DNA of 64,000 nucleotides, from the NCBI GenBank assembly GCA_937146805.1, contig CAKZRR010000021.1, positions 1 through 64,000 on the forward strand, in the 5' to 3' direction. This stretch comes from an uncultured Owenweeksia sp. GTDB lineage: Bacteria > Bacteroidota > Bacteroidia > Flavobacteriales > Schleiferiaceae. The position numbers and the translations under genes are program-made. The notes beneath the pieces are model-generated. The model did no database searches. It saw nothing but the letters and a program-made list of their open reading frames with translations, and was not told where the DNA came from. Of the stretch, positions 8,838 to 18,516 are shown one piece after another. Within the stretch, counting starts at the first letter, position 1. Every line of letters begins with the position of its first letter.

Positions 8838-10181
8838 TTGAAAAAACCACTTAACATAGTGATTTTAGGCGCTGGCGAAAGCGGTATTGGAGCAGCTGCG
8901 CTAGCACAACATTTGGGCTATACCATTTGGGTGTCAGATGGCGGCAGCATTAAACCTAAGTACCGTGAAAAACTGCAAGCCTGGGGTATTGCCTTTGAAG
9001 AAAGCAATCATAACCTAGAGCAAATTTTGCAGGCTGATTTGGTGGTAAAAAGCCCTGGGATACCAGGTCATGTACCCGTAATGCAAGCCATTATCAACAA
9101 AGGCATTGAAGTAGTTTCTGAAATTGAATTTGCATACCGCCACTGCCCTGGAAAGATTGTGGCAATAACCGGAAGTAATGGTAAAACCACTACCAGTTTA
9201 CTTACCCATCATATTTTAAAAAATGCTGGCTTTTCGGTTACCCTTGCGGGAAATGTGGGGAATAGTTTTGCGATGGCCTTGGCTACCCAACCCACTGATT
9301 ATTACGTGCTAGAAGTTTCCAGTTTTCAGCTGGACGACATCGTATATTTTAAACCGCACATAGCCATTTTAACCAACATTACCCCCGATCATTTAGATAG
9401 ATACAACTACCAAGTAGATGAATATGCAGCCGCCAAACTGCGTATTTGCGAAAATCAAGATAGCAACGATTTTTTCATTTGGAATTGCGATGATGCACTT
9501 TCCAAAAAATACCTCAGTCAAACTAAAAACAAAGCCCAAGCCTACGCTTTAAGCATTAACACTGCACTGCAAGAAGGAGCCTGGCTAAACGATAAAGAAC
9601 AAATCACGATAAAGATTAAAACCCAAGAAGCAATGAAAATTAACGAACTAGCCCTGCAGGGCAAACACAACACCTACAACGGAATGGCCAGCGGCTTAGC
9701 CAGCAAATTATTAGGCATCCGTAAAGAAACCATCCGCGAAAGCCTAGCCGGATTTGAAAGTATTGAGCACCGCCTGGAGCCTGTACTATCTATTTATGGC
9801 ATTCAATACATAAACGATAGTAAAGCCACCAATGTAAACAGCACTTGGTATGCCTTGGATAGTATGCCTGATGACATTATTTGGATTGCAGGCGGTGTTG
9901 ATAAAGGCAACGATTACAGCGAACTTTTCGAATTAGTACAAGAGAAAGTAAAAGCCATTGTTTGCCTTGGTGTAGACAACAGCAAATTGCACAATGAGTT
10001 TGATGATAAGGTAGAAATGGTAGTAGATGCTGCTAACATGGACGAAGCCGTACGCATGGCCCACAAATTAGCCACCAAAGGCAATTCGGTTCTATTAAGC
10101 CCTGCCTGTGCCAGCTTTGATTTGTTTGAAAACTACGAAGACAGAGGTCGCCAGTTTAAACAAGCTGTTCGACAGTTGTAA
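8838..10181 (+). CDS. murD: UDP-MurNAc-L-alanine:D-glutamate ligase
   Basis: MurD adds D-glutamate to UDP-MurNAc-L-Ala with ATP in the cytoplasm. The Rossmann-like N-terminus VILGAGESGIGAAALA binds UDP; the ATP loop is GSNGKTT (112-118); EVSSFQLD, TNITPDHLDRY and the NDSKATN motif follow, with SPACASFDLF near the end. The start is TTG, two bases after the mraY stop; it gives MKKPLNIVILGAG, the right N-terminus, and no better ATG exists. Length (447) is normal. D-glutamate would come from MurI encoded at 51945-52733. Confidence 0.96.
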   Translation: MKKPLNIVILGAGESGIGAAALAQHLGYTIWVSDGGSIKPKYREKLQAWGIAFEESNHNLEQILQADLVVKSPGIPGHVPVMQAIINKGIEVVSEIEFAYRHCPGKIVAITGSNGKTTTSLLTHHILKNAGFSVTLAGNVGNSFAMALATQPTDYYVLEVSSFQLDDIVYFKPHIAILTNITPDHLDRYNYQVDEYAAAKLRICENQDSNDFFIWNCDDALSKKYLSQTKNKAQAYALSINTALQEGAWLNDKEQITIKIKTQEAMKINELALQGKHNTYNGMASGLASKLLGIRKETIRESLAGFESIEHRLEPVLSIYGIQYINDSKATNVNSTWYALDSMPDDIIWIAGGVDKGNDYSELFELVQEKVKAIVCLGVDNSKLHNEFDDKVEMVVDAANMDEAVRMAHKLATKGNSVLLSPACASFDLFENYEDRGRQFKQAVRQL

Positions 10182-10189
10182 GCAGCAAC

Positions 10190-11386
10190 ATGGGTAAGCT
10201 AAAACTAGCACATATTATAAAAGGCGATCGCGCGCTATGGGCCATTACCATTGCCTTGGCGGTGTTTAGCCTATTGCCAGTTTACAGTGCCAGCAGCACC
10301 ATTGCTTTTGCAAGCAGAGGTGGTGACACATTACCCATGCTTCTTAAACACGGTTTTCATCTAATTATTAGTCTGCTATTACTGATTGGCGCCCACCGTA
10401 TACCGTATAAGTCGTACGCACCCATTGCTTCACTCATGTACCCCATTGTTGTGGTACTTTTGCTGTACACTTTGGTAAACGGGCACAGTGTAGCTAATGC
10501 TTCTCGATGGATTCGTATCCCAGGAAGCTCGCTCACTTTTCAAACATCTGCCTTAGCCAGCGTGGTATTAATGATGTACCTATCGCGCAATTTGGCCAAG
10601 GCCAAGGCCGAAGTACTGAGCAGTCTAAAACTATCTTTTATACCCTTACTACTGCCCATATTTTTGATTTGTGGGCTTATTCTACCAGCCAATTTCAGCA
10701 CAGCCGCCCTTATATTCATTGTTGCCATATCGCTGTTGTTTATTGGAGGTTACGCCATTAAAAACTTGTTCATCATTTGCGGGAGCGGTGTGGCGGCCTT
10801 GGCTCTTTTTATAGTGGTAATTTTAGCCATCCCCAACAGTAATAGTCGTGTAAGCACTTGGAAAACTAGAATTGAAAGTTTTTACAAAGGCGATGTAAGC
10901 GAGAACTACCAAGTACACAAAGCCAAAATGGCAATTGCCGAAGGACTGGTAATTGGCAAAGGGCCCGGCAAAAGCATTCAAAAAAACTTCTTACCTCAAT
11001 CCGATTCTGATTTTATCTACGCTGTAATAGTAGAAGAATTTGGAGGCATTGGAGGATTCTTGATTCTGCTGTTTTACAGCAGTTTTTTAGTACGCGTCCT
11101 CAATATTGCTCGTAAATCTGGCAGTAAATTTGGCATGTACCTCGTATCAGGCATTGGCCTTATGATTTGTATACAAGCCTTTATAAATATGGGAGTGGCC
11201 GTAAACCTAATTCCTGTAACAGGGCAAACACTACCCTTAATAAGTGCTGGTGGTTCTAGTATTTGGATGACCTGCCTAGCCATAGGAATTATGCTAAGCG
11301 TGAGTGTAGGCCTAGCTAAAAACAAAGAAACTCAGCCTGAAGAAGAAAGTAACAACCCTGAAACCCCTAGCCATGTCCCAGCTTAA
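10190..11386 (+). CDS. ftsW: Septal peptidoglycan glycosyltransferase FtsW
   Basis: A SEDS-family polymerase with about ten membrane segments that extends glycan strands from lipid II at the septum together with FtsI. The family motifs are visible: the first helix ends PVYSASST, then GHSVANASRWIRIPG, PANFSTAALIF, and near the end the GQTLPLISAGGSS loop that marks SEDS proteins. Length 398 is typical. It could in principle be the elongation homologue RodA, but its place between murD and murG in the dcw cluster favours FtsW. The cytoplasmic tail is Glu-rich, and the gene overlaps murG by 14 bases. Confidence 0.93.
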   Translation: MGKLKLAHIIKGDRALWAITIALAVFSLLPVYSASSTIAFASRGGDTLPMLLKHGFHLIISLLLLIGAHRIPYKSYAPIASLMYPIVVVLLLYTLVNGHSVANASRWIRIPGSSLTFQTSALASVVLMMYLSRNLAKAKAEVLSSLKLSFIPLLLPIFLICGLILPANFSTAALIFIVAISLLFIGGYAIKNLFIICGSGVAALALFIVVILAIPNSNSRVSTWKTRIESFYKGDVSENYQVHKAKMAIAEGLVIGKGPGKSIQKNFLPQSDSDFIYAVIVEEFGGIGGFLILLFYSSFLVRVLNIARKSGSKFGMYLVSGIGLMICIQAFINMGVAVNLIPVTGQTLPLISAGGSSIWMTCLAIGIMLSVSVGLAKNKETQPEEESNNPETPSHVPA

Positions 11387-12470
11387 ATTTATGGTAAGCG
11401 GAGGAGGAACAGGCGGGCATATTTTCCCTGCTGTTTCTATTGCCGATGAGCTTAAAAAACGCCACCCCAATGCCGAGTTCTTATTTGTGGGAGCCAAAGA
11501 TCGCATGGAAATGGAGCGCGTACCCTTGGCTGGATACGCCATTGAAGGGCTTTGGATAAGTGGTATCCAGCGCAAGCTTACGGCTTCCAATTTATCCTTC
11601 CCGTTCAAGCTTATTTCTAGCTTGTGGAAATGCCAACGCTTGCTCAAAAAATTTAAACCAGATGCCGTAATAGGCACAGGTGGTTTTGCCAGCGGCCCGT
11701 TGCTATTTGCAGCCGCCAAAAAAGGTATTCCTTGCCTTATTCAAGAGCAAAACTCTTATCCAGGCATTACCAACAAAATATTGGCCGGCAGGGTTCAAAA
11801 AATTTGTGTGGCCTACCCAAAAATGGAACGTTTCTTCCCAAAAGATAAACTCTTACTTACGGGTAACCCTATCCGCCAAACAGTACAAAATATTAATAGC
11901 AACAAAGCCAAAGCCATTGCCGGTTTTGGGTTAAACCCCGAAAAGCGCACCTTACTTATTTTAGGAGGAAGCTTAGGTGCTCGCAAAATAAATCAGCTAG
12001 TATCTCAAAACCTAATCGAGCTTAAAAAGCTAGGTATTAATATTTTATGGCAAACAGGCAAACTCTATTTTGATGCCTTACAAGAAAAACACGCAGCGCA
12101 AATTGCAGACGATTTTCAAATGATGCCCTTTATAAAAAACATGGAAGATGCCTATGCAGCTGATGTGATTATTAGCCGTGCTGGGGCAGGAACAATAAGT
12201 GAATTAGCTGTTGCTAAAAAAGCTACACTACTAATTCCTTCGCCCAATGTAGCAGAAGACCATCAAACCAAAAATGCTATGGCTTTGGTGGCGCAATCTG
12301 CCGCATTAATCTATCGCGAAAGCGAAGAAGAAACTCTTTTTATACCTCGTTGCGAGAAATTGCTAAAGAGCAAAAACCAGCTAGAAGCCAATATTGCCAC
12401 CTTGGCACTACCGCAAGCAGCTGAACAAATTGCCAACGAAATTGACAAAATGATTGCTGATGCTAAGTAA
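11373..12470 (+). CDS. murG: Undecaprenyldiphospho-muramoylpentapeptide beta-N-acetylglucosaminyltransferase
   Basis: MurG adds GlcNAc to lipid I to make lipid II on the cytoplasmic face of the membrane. The family fingerprint GGGTGGHIFPAVSIA lies at residues 9-23; GTGGFASGPLL and QEQNSYPGITNK follow, and the donor-binding half has LLILGGSLGAR, SRAGAGTISELA and AEDHQTKNA. Length 365 is normal. It starts within the last codons of ftsW and its end overlaps murC, consistent with coupled translation. Confidence 0.96.
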   Translation: MSQLKFMVSGGGTGGHIFPAVSIADELKKRHPNAEFLFVGAKDRMEMERVPLAGYAIEGLWISGIQRKLTASNLSFPFKLISSLWKCQRLLKKFKPDAVIGTGGFASGPLLFAAAKKGIPCLIQEQNSYPGITNKILAGRVQKICVAYPKMERFFPKDKLLLTGNPIRQTVQNINSNKAKAIAGFGLNPEKRTLLILGGSLGARKINQLVSQNLIELKKLGINILWQTGKLYFDALQEKHAAQIADDFQMMPFIKNMEDAYAADVIISRAGAGTISELAVAKKATLLIPSPNVAEDHQTKNAMALVAQSAALIYRESEEETLFIPRCEKLLKSKNQLEANIATLALPQAAEQIANEIDKMIADAK

Positions 12471-13797
12471 ACCCAACGTATATTTTGTAGGTATTGGTGG
12501 CATTGGTATGAGCGCCCTTGCTCGCTATTTTAAAAGCATTGGCAAAAATGTGGCAGGCTACGATAAAACCGAAACCCCACTATGTAAAGCCTTGGTTAGC
12601 GAAGGAATAGATATCCACTACGAGCCTTCCATTAAGCAAATTCCTAAAAAATTTAAAAGCCACAATACCCTTGTGGTTTATACCCCTGCTGTACCTAATG
12701 ATATGGAGGAGTTACTCTACTTTACGGAGTACGGTTACCACCCTTTAAAAAGAGCACGTGTTTTAGGCTTAATCAGCCAAAACCACTATTGCTTAGCCGT
12801 GGCTGGTACGCACGGAAAAACAACCACATCTACCCTTTTAGCACATATTTTAAAGCAAGCCAACCGCAATGTTTGTGCTTTTCTAGGAGGCATCAGCACC
12901 AATTACAACAGCAACTTTATTGCAGGCAACCAAACTTCCGTTTTAGTAGTAGAAGCGGACGAGTACGATCGAAGCTTTTTACAATTAGATCCTCAGGCCG
13001 CGGTAATTACTTCAGTAGAATCAGATCATTTGGATATTTACGGAGAAGGAGATTCGATACAAACCGCATTTAAAGAATTTACTGGAAAGGTGGAGAAAAT
13101 TTGTGTGGTACACAGCGACACACGATTACCTGGCATGACTTACGGCATTGAGAGTGGAGCACATTTTAACGGTGACAATTTGCAAGTAATTGACCATCAG
13201 TTTCATTTTGATTTAAGTGTTAGCGATCAATACACCATAAAAGATATTACCTGTGGCTTACCTGGCAGGCATAATGTAGAAAACGCCATTGCCGCAGCTG
13301 CCTTAGCCCTCATTTATGGGCTTTCGCCCGAAGAAGTAAAAACCGGAATTGGAAGTTTTACCGGTGTAAAAAGACGCTTTGAATATCATATCAAAAATGA
13401 CGATCAAATACTAATTGACGATTACGCCCATCATCCCAGCGAAATAAAAGCATTAACCCAAGCGCTAAAAGAGCTATATCCTGGTCAAAAAGTTAGAGGC
13501 ATTTTTCAACCACACCTTTACAGTCGCACCCGTGATTTTGAAGATGAGTTTGCCGAAGCCCTAGGTCAGCTAGATGAATTGTGGCTAATGGACATTTACC
13601 CTGCAAGAGAAAAACCCATTCCAGGAGTAACTAGTAATGCTTTGCTTCAAAAAATAAACTTGGAGCACAAACAACTGGGCAGTAGTACAGAAATACTGAA
13701 TCATTGCGCACAAAACCCACAAGGTATAACTGTAACCATTGGCGCTGGAGATATTGACCAACTAGTACAACCGCTCAAGTTTAAACTCCTACAATGA
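12460..13797 (+). CDS. murC: UDP-N-acetylmuramate:L-alanine ligase
   Basis: MurC attaches the first amino acid of the stem peptide to UDP-MurNAc. The N-terminal VYFVGIGGIGMSALA nucleotide-binding loop, the ATP loop GTHGKTTT (116-123), VVEADEYDRSFL, ESDHLDIYG and DDYAHHPSEIKA mark the family. I place the start at the ATG at 12460 (MLSKPNVYF); an in-frame TTG at 12454 would add two residues. It overlaps murG by 11 bases and ends with an ATGA overlap into ftsQ. Confidence 0.96.
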   Translation: MLSKPNVYFVGIGGIGMSALARYFKSIGKNVAGYDKTETPLCKALVSEGIDIHYEPSIKQIPKKFKSHNTLVVYTPAVPNDMEELLYFTEYGYHPLKRARVLGLISQNHYCLAVAGTHGKTTTSTLLAHILKQANRNVCAFLGGISTNYNSNFIAGNQTSVLVVEADEYDRSFLQLDPQAAVITSVESDHLDIYGEGDSIQTAFKEFTGKVEKICVVHSDTRLPGMTYGIESGAHFNGDNLQVIDHQFHFDLSVSDQYTIKDITCGLPGRHNVENAIAAAALALIYGLSPEEVKTGIGSFTGVKRRFEYHIKNDDQILIDDYAHHPSEIKALTQALKELYPGQKVRGIFQPHLYSRTRDFEDEFAEALGQLDELWLMDIYPAREKPIPGVTSNALLQKINLEHKQLGSSTEILNHCAQNPQGITVTIGAGDIDQLVQPLKFKLLQ

Positions 13798-14519
13798 GAA
13801 AACTTTGGAACATAGCATTTTGGGTTTTAGGTACATTACTCATCCTTGTAACACTAAGCTTTAGCAGTACACACCTAGAGCAAAATAAAGTAAGCGGCCC
13901 CCATATTTTGGTGGATTACAGCAATGAACATTACTTTGTTGCCGAGCAAGAAATCGAAGACATCGTGCGAAAAACCTATCCCTATTTTGACAGTTTATTA
14001 GTTCGAGAAATTAACATTAACTTGTTAGAAGAAAGCATTGATAATCACCCATGTATCCGTAAAGCAGAAGTATATTCGACCATAACAGGAAGCTTAGAAA
14101 TACGGGTACAACAAAAAAAACCACATTACCGGGTAGTAAACTCAAAAGGAGGCTACTACGTAGATGAACAAGGAGACAGCATGGCGCTTTCTCCACACTT
14201 TAGTGCTACAGTTCCGTTGGTAACGGGGCTACTTACAAGCCAAAGCAGAAAAGAAGTACATGAGTTTTTAGAGCAAATGCAACAAAATTCGTTTTACAAA
14301 AACTTTTTTACTGGAATTGAAGTAAGCGATAATGGTGAGTGGATTTTATACCCAAAACTGGGTAAACACAAAGTAATATTAGGTAAACCTGAAAATATAG
14401 ATACTAAAATGGGCAAGCTAAAACGTTTTTATACCAGCGTAGTAGCATCTAGTAACATAGATAGTATTGCCTTGCTAAACCTTAAGTACCAGGGTCAAGT
14501 GGTGTGCACCAAACATTAA
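13794..14519 (+). CDS. ftsQ: Cell division protein FtsQ
   Basis: A 241-residue single-pass membrane protein. A short cytoplasmic tail is followed by a transmembrane segment at about residues 5-23 (WNIAFWVLGTLLILVTLSF) and a periplasmic region with a POTRA-like domain (INLLEESIDNHPCIRKAEVYSTITGSLEIRVQQKKP) and the beta domain (YYVDEQGDSMAL). FtsQ bridges FtsB-FtsL to the septal synthase. Bacteroidota FtsQ diverges from the proteobacterial protein, so the call combines topology, the POTRA-like segment and position between murC and ftsA. Confidence 0.9.
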   Translation: MRKLWNIAFWVLGTLLILVTLSFSSTHLEQNKVSGPHILVDYSNEHYFVAEQEIEDIVRKTYPYFDSLLVREININLLEESIDNHPCIRKAEVYSTITGSLEIRVQQKKPHYRVVNSKGGYYVDEQGDSMALSPHFSATVPLVTGLLTSQSRKEVHEFLEQMQQNSFYKNFFTGIEVSDNGEWILYPKLGKHKVILGKPENIDTKMGKLKRFYTSVVASSNIDSIALLNLKYQGQVVCTKH

Positions 14520-14526
14520 AAACAAC

Positions 14527-15918
14527 ATGAGCACAGAACAAATAGCGGTTGGATTAGACATTGGAACCACGAAAATTGTAGCCATGGTAGGCCGCAAAAA
14601 TGAGTACGGTAAGCTAGAGATTTTGGGTATGGGCAAGGCCAAATCGTTGGGTGTTCATCGTGGGGTAGTTACTAATATTACGCAAACCATTGAATCCATT
14701 CAACTGGCCGTACAAGAAGCAGAAATAGCCTCAGAACAAGATATTAACAGCGTAGTAGTGGGTATTGCTGGTCAGCACATTCGCAGTGCGCAACATAGCG
14801 ATTACTACGTCCGTGAGCATCCAGACGAGGTTATTGACGACAAAGACATTGGAGCGCTAATTGACATCGTACACAACTTGGTGATGATGCCTGGTGAAGA
14901 AATTATCCACGTTTTACCACAAGAGTTTAAAGTAGATGGCCAAGCGGAAATACACGAACCACGCGGAATGTATGGACGCAGGTTAGAAGCTAACTTCCAT
15001 TTAGTAGTGGGCCAAATAAGCTCCATTAAAAATATTGGCCGCTGTATAAAAAGTAGCGATTTACAGGTAGATGCAATTACGCTCGAACCTCTTGCTTCCT
15101 CGGATGCGGTATTGAGTCAAGAAGAAAAAGAAGCAGGCGTAGTATTGGTGGATATTGGTGGAGGAACTACCGATGTAGCCATTTTTAAAGACGGTATTAT
15201 TCGCCATACGGCTGTAATTCCTTTTGGTGGTAACGTTATTACGGAAGATATTAAAGAAGGCTGTAGCATTATTGAAAAGCAAGCCGAACTTTTAAAAATA
15301 AAATTTGGATCTGCCTGGCCAGGTGAAAACAAGGAGAACGAAATTGTAAGCATCCCTGGATTACGAGGACGTGAACCTAAAGAGATTTCCTTAAAAAATC
15401 TGAGCCGTATTATTCACGCTCGTGTAGTTGAAATTATTGAGCAAGTATATCTGGAAATTAAAAACTACGGGCATGATGAAAACAAGAAAAAGCTCATTGC
15501 TGGTATAGTGCTTACTGGTGGCGGTAGTCATCTAAAACACATTAAGCAACTTACTGAGTACGTTACTGGTATGGATTCGCGCATTGGTTACCCCAGCGAA
15601 CATTTGGCCAATGACTCAAATGAGGAATTAAGCTCCCCCATTTTTGCCACAGCCGTGGGATTGGTATTGCAAGGTTTAGCAAAAGGAGACGAAGCCCAAC
15701 GCAGAGAACAGGAATTAAAAGGATCGGAGACAGCCCAAATGCTAAGTGCCGAGCAAAAAACTGAGGCCAGCCCAACGGTAGAAGCGGGCGACCAACCTCA
15801 AGGCGAAGTTAAAACGGAAATAGAATCCGAAACTTCTACAGAAGAGAACAAAAAGCGTAAATCGGTATTTGAAAATTTTACCGAAAAATTGCGCAATTTT
15901 TTAAATGACGATATCTAA
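14527..15918 (+). CDS. ftsA: Cell division protein FtsA
   Basis: FtsA is an actin-like ATPase that tethers FtsZ to the membrane and recruits later division proteins. The N-terminal phosphate loop VGLDIGTTKIVAMVG, the SHS2 region (about residues 84-160), the second phosphate loop VLVDIGGGTTDVAIF and the adenosine motif IVLTGGGSHLKHI are all present. After the core, the C-terminus continues through an acidic, low-complexity linker and ends in an amphipathic basic/hydrophobic helix (FENFTEKLRNFLNDDI), the expected membrane-targeting sequence. Seven bases separate it from ftsQ and 17 from ftsZ. Confidence 0.95.
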   Translation: MSTEQIAVGLDIGTTKIVAMVGRKNEYGKLEILGMGKAKSLGVHRGVVTNITQTIESIQLAVQEAEIASEQDINSVVVGIAGQHIRSAQHSDYYVREHPDEVIDDKDIGALIDIVHNLVMMPGEEIIHVLPQEFKVDGQAEIHEPRGMYGRRLEANFHLVVGQISSIKNIGRCIKSSDLQVDAITLEPLASSDAVLSQEEKEAGVVLVDIGGGTTDVAIFKDGIIRHTAVIPFGGNVITEDIKEGCSIIEKQAELLKIKFGSAWPGENKENEIVSIPGLRGREPKEISLKNLSRIIHARVVEIIEQVYLEIKNYGHDENKKKLIAGIVLTGGGSHLKHIKQLTEYVTGMDSRIGYPSEHLANDSNEELSSPIFATAVGLVLQGLAKGDEAQRREQELKGSETAQMLSAEQKTEASPTVEAGDQPQGEVKTEIESETSTEENKKRKSVFENFTEKLRNFLNDDI

Positions 15919-15935
15919 TTAGTAAAAAAGCCCAT

Positions 15936-17990
15936 ATGAGCGATCCAAATAACACGGATACCATTTCGTTCGATTTACCCAAGAACCAATCCTCTGTAAT
16001 TAAAGTAATTGGCGTAGGAGGAGGCGGTAGCAATGCCGTAAATCACATGTACAACCAAGGCATTAAAGGCGTTGATTTTGTAGTGTGTAACACCGATTCG
16101 CAAGCCCTAAGCACCAGCCCTGTACCTAACAAAGTACAACTGGGCGTAACCCTTACCGAGGGTTTAGGCGCAGGCGCCAATCCGGAAGTAGGCCAACAAG
16201 CAGCCCTAGAAAGTATAGAGGATTTACAAAAACTACTGAAAACCAACACCAAAATGGTGTTCATTACCGCTGGTATGGGCGGTGGTACTGGTACAGGAGC
16301 CGCTCCGGTAATTGCCAAAACCGCTAAAGATGCCGGCATACTAACCGTTGGTATTTGTACCATTCCTTTTGCATTTGAAGGTATTAGCCGTAAAGGCCAA
16401 GCCGAGAAAGGGGTAGAAGCTCTTCGCAACAGCGTTGATTCCTTAATTGTAATCAACAACAACAAACTGCGCGAAGTGTATGGCAACTTGGGCTACAAAA
16501 CAGGCTTCGCTAAGGCCGATGAAGTTTTGGCTACCGCAGCCCGTGGTATAGCCGAAGTAATTACGCACCACTACAGCACCAACATTGACTTGCGTGATGC
16601 CAAAACAGTACTATCTGATAGCGGCACGGCCATTATGGGGTCGGCTACTGCCAGTGGCGATAACCGCGCATCCAAGAGTATTGAAAAGGCTTTGGACTCG
16701 CCTTTACTTAATGATAATCACATTCGTGGAGCCAAAAACGTTTTGCTCCTAATTGTTTCTGGTAGCGAAGAAATTACCATTGATGAGATTGGCGAAATCA
16801 ACGATCATATCCAAGTACAGGCTGGTGGTAGCGCCAACATTATTATGGGTATTGGCGAAGACAACGATTTAGGCAATGCCGTAGCTGTAACCATTGTTGC
16901 CACCGGGTTTACACCCGATCAGCAAGTACAGGCTATTGGTCAATCCCCGCAAAGGGTAATACATACGTTAGAAGATGACCAACCCATAAGCGCGCAGGTT
17001 TACAACAAACCTGTAGTGCCCGAAACAGAGAAAAACGCGGAGGATTTTATTAACCGCGAATTAGCTAAACTCGAACAGATTCAAAGCCAACCCCAGCAGG
17101 CCAATCTTTTTGAAGAAACGAATAATGTGCCCGATGAGCCAACTTCTAATACATCTCATTCCCCTACTGAAGTAACACCGACAGCAGTAGAAACAACGGA
17201 AAACTCTGAGCCAGAAAGCGAAATTAAGCGCTACGTACTAGAAGATGAAAATGAAAAGCAAGCTACGCCCTTTACCTTGGATAGCAATGCTACGGTGGGA
17301 GACATAAGTCCTGTTTCAAGCGAAAATGAGACATCAAGCAACACAACATTAGAGACAGAAGAACCCGTTTTTGAGATTTCAAGTTTTGAGCAACCTGTAG
17401 AAGCTCCGATAGAGACTGCCAAGGTATTTAGCCCAGAAGAAGAAATGGCAACGGAAGAACCTACGCCAATAGCTAGCCTTCCTGAAACGGAAATACCAGC
17501 GCCTGTTTCTGAAGCAAAAGAGGAAAAAATAATATATACGCTTGAAGACATTCAAGAGTTGGAAGAAACCTTGCGCAATGCGAAGCCAGATGGCCCCATA
17601 GCTGAGGCTAAGCCGAAGCACGTTCCAGAACCTGAAGATGCTTCCTTACGTTTTGAAATAAAATCGGAAAGTAACAACACGCCTCCAGCAACACCTAGCA
17701 GCGAGCGCAGTTTTGACCCCACCGAAATGAGCTTGAGCGACTCTAAAGCCCTTCACTTAAAGGCCTCTGAGCGCAAGCAAACTTTAAAAATGTTTAATTA
17801 CAATTTTAAAAATCAAAGTAATTCGATAGATGAAATATCTAATCAACCAGCTTATAAAAGGAATGGTGTAAAACTAAACCAAGGTGGGCCGATTAGCGAG
17901 GAGCCCTTAAGTAGGTTTACTATTGATGATAGTGAAGGCGGTGCGGATATTAAAACTAACAATACGTTTTTACACGATAACGTGGATTAA
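15936..17990 (+). CDS. ftsZ: Cell division protein FtsZ, long C-terminal linker
   Basis: The tubulin-like GTPase forms the division ring. Residues 21-330 are the conserved core: GVGGGGSNAV, GMGGGTGTGAAP (GTP loop around 115-121) and the catalytic loop NIDLRDAKTVLSD. The rest, about residues 335-684, is an unusually long acidic linker rich in E, P, S and T that ends in a conserved-looking tail (ERKQTLKMFNYNF and NQPAYKRNG), typical of Bacteroidota FtsZ. Typical FtsZ is 350-400 residues. The terminal peptide should bind FtsA and other partners. It is followed 16 bases later by a YqeY-like gene. Confidence 0.97.
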   Translation: MSDPNNTDTISFDLPKNQSSVIKVIGVGGGGSNAVNHMYNQGIKGVDFVVCNTDSQALSTSPVPNKVQLGVTLTEGLGAGANPEVGQQAALESIEDLQKLLKTNTKMVFITAGMGGGTGTGAAPVIAKTAKDAGILTVGICTIPFAFEGISRKGQAEKGVEALRNSVDSLIVINNNKLREVYGNLGYKTGFAKADEVLATAARGIAEVITHHYSTNIDLRDAKTVLSDSGTAIMGSATASGDNRASKSIEKALDSPLLNDNHIRGAKNVLLLIVSGSEEITIDEIGEINDHIQVQAGGSANIIMGIGEDNDLGNAVAVTIVATGFTPDQQVQAIGQSPQRVIHTLEDDQPISAQVYNKPVVPETEKNAEDFINRELAKLEQIQSQPQQANLFEETNNVPDEPTSNTSHSPTEVTPTAVETTENSEPESEIKRYVLEDENEKQATPFTLDSNATVGDISPVSSENETSSNTTLETEEPVFEISSFEQPVEAPIETAKVFSPEEEMATEEPTPIASLPETEIPAPVSEAKEEKIIYTLEDIQELEETLRNAKPDGPIAEAKPKHVPEPEDASLRFEIKSESNNTPPATPSSERSFDPTEMSLSDSKALHLKASERKQTLKMFNYNFKNQSNSIDEISNQPAYKRNGVKLNQGGPISEEPLSRFTIDDSEGGADIKTNNTFLHDNVD

Positions 17991-18006
17991 TAATACTTAG
18001 AAAAAC

Positions 18007-18456
18007 ATGAGCTTATCAGCCCAAATTGCCGAAGAACTAAAGGCGGCTATGCGCGCCAAAGACAAAGTAAAACTTGAAACATTACGCGCCATAAAATCGG
18101 CTATACTATTAGCCCAAACCGAAGGCGGTGCCACGACTGAGCTAAGTGAAGATGATGAAATGAAAATTTTAATCAAGCTTCAAAAGCAGCGTAAAGATTC
18201 GTTGAGCATTTATAAAGAGCAAGGCCGCGAAGATTTGGCGGCCGATGAAGAGGCTCAACTAAACGTGATAAACGCTTTTTTACCGCAGCCATTAAGCGAT
18301 GACGAGCTAAACGATTATTTGAAAGAACTTATCGTTAAGGTAGGTGCTAACGGCCCGCAAGATTTAGGTAAAGTAATGGGCTTAGCCAGCAAAGAATTAG
18401 CTGGCAGAGCCGATGGAAAGACAATCTCCGCCAAGGTTAGACAACTTTTAAATTGA
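18007..18456 (+). CDS. GatB/YqeY domain-containing protein
   Basis: The 149-residue protein matches the YqeY family over its full length: an N-terminal helix (AEELKAAMRAKDKVKLETLRAIKSA), the ILIKLQKQRKDSLSIYKEQGREDLA helix pair, FLPQPLSDDEL, and the C-terminal DLGKVMGLASKELAGRADGK. The tail resembles the tRNA-binding domain of GatB amidotransferases, but YqeY proteins stand alone and their function is unclear. It is the last gene of the dcw transcription unit and is followed by a hairpin at 18479-18516. Confidence 0.9.
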   Translation: MSLSAQIAEELKAAMRAKDKVKLETLRAIKSAILLAQTEGGATTELSEDDEMKILIKLQKQRKDSLSIYKEQGREDLAADEEAQLNVINAFLPQPLSDDELNDYLKELIVKVGANGPQDLGKVMGLASKELAGRADGKTISAKVRQLLN

Positions 18457-18478
18457 GGATCAAGTACATTTGAAGTTG

Positions 18479-18516
18479 AAAATCCCTGGTGCTTTTGCAT
18501 TGGGGATTTTTATTTT
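18479..18516 (+). terminator. Terminator after the dcw/yqeY unit
   Basis: Arms AAAATCCC (18479-18486) and GGGATTTT (18503-18510) flank a 16-base loop and are followed by a T-rich stretch. The A-rich left side may also let it act for the converging response-regulator gene. Confidence 0.65.
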
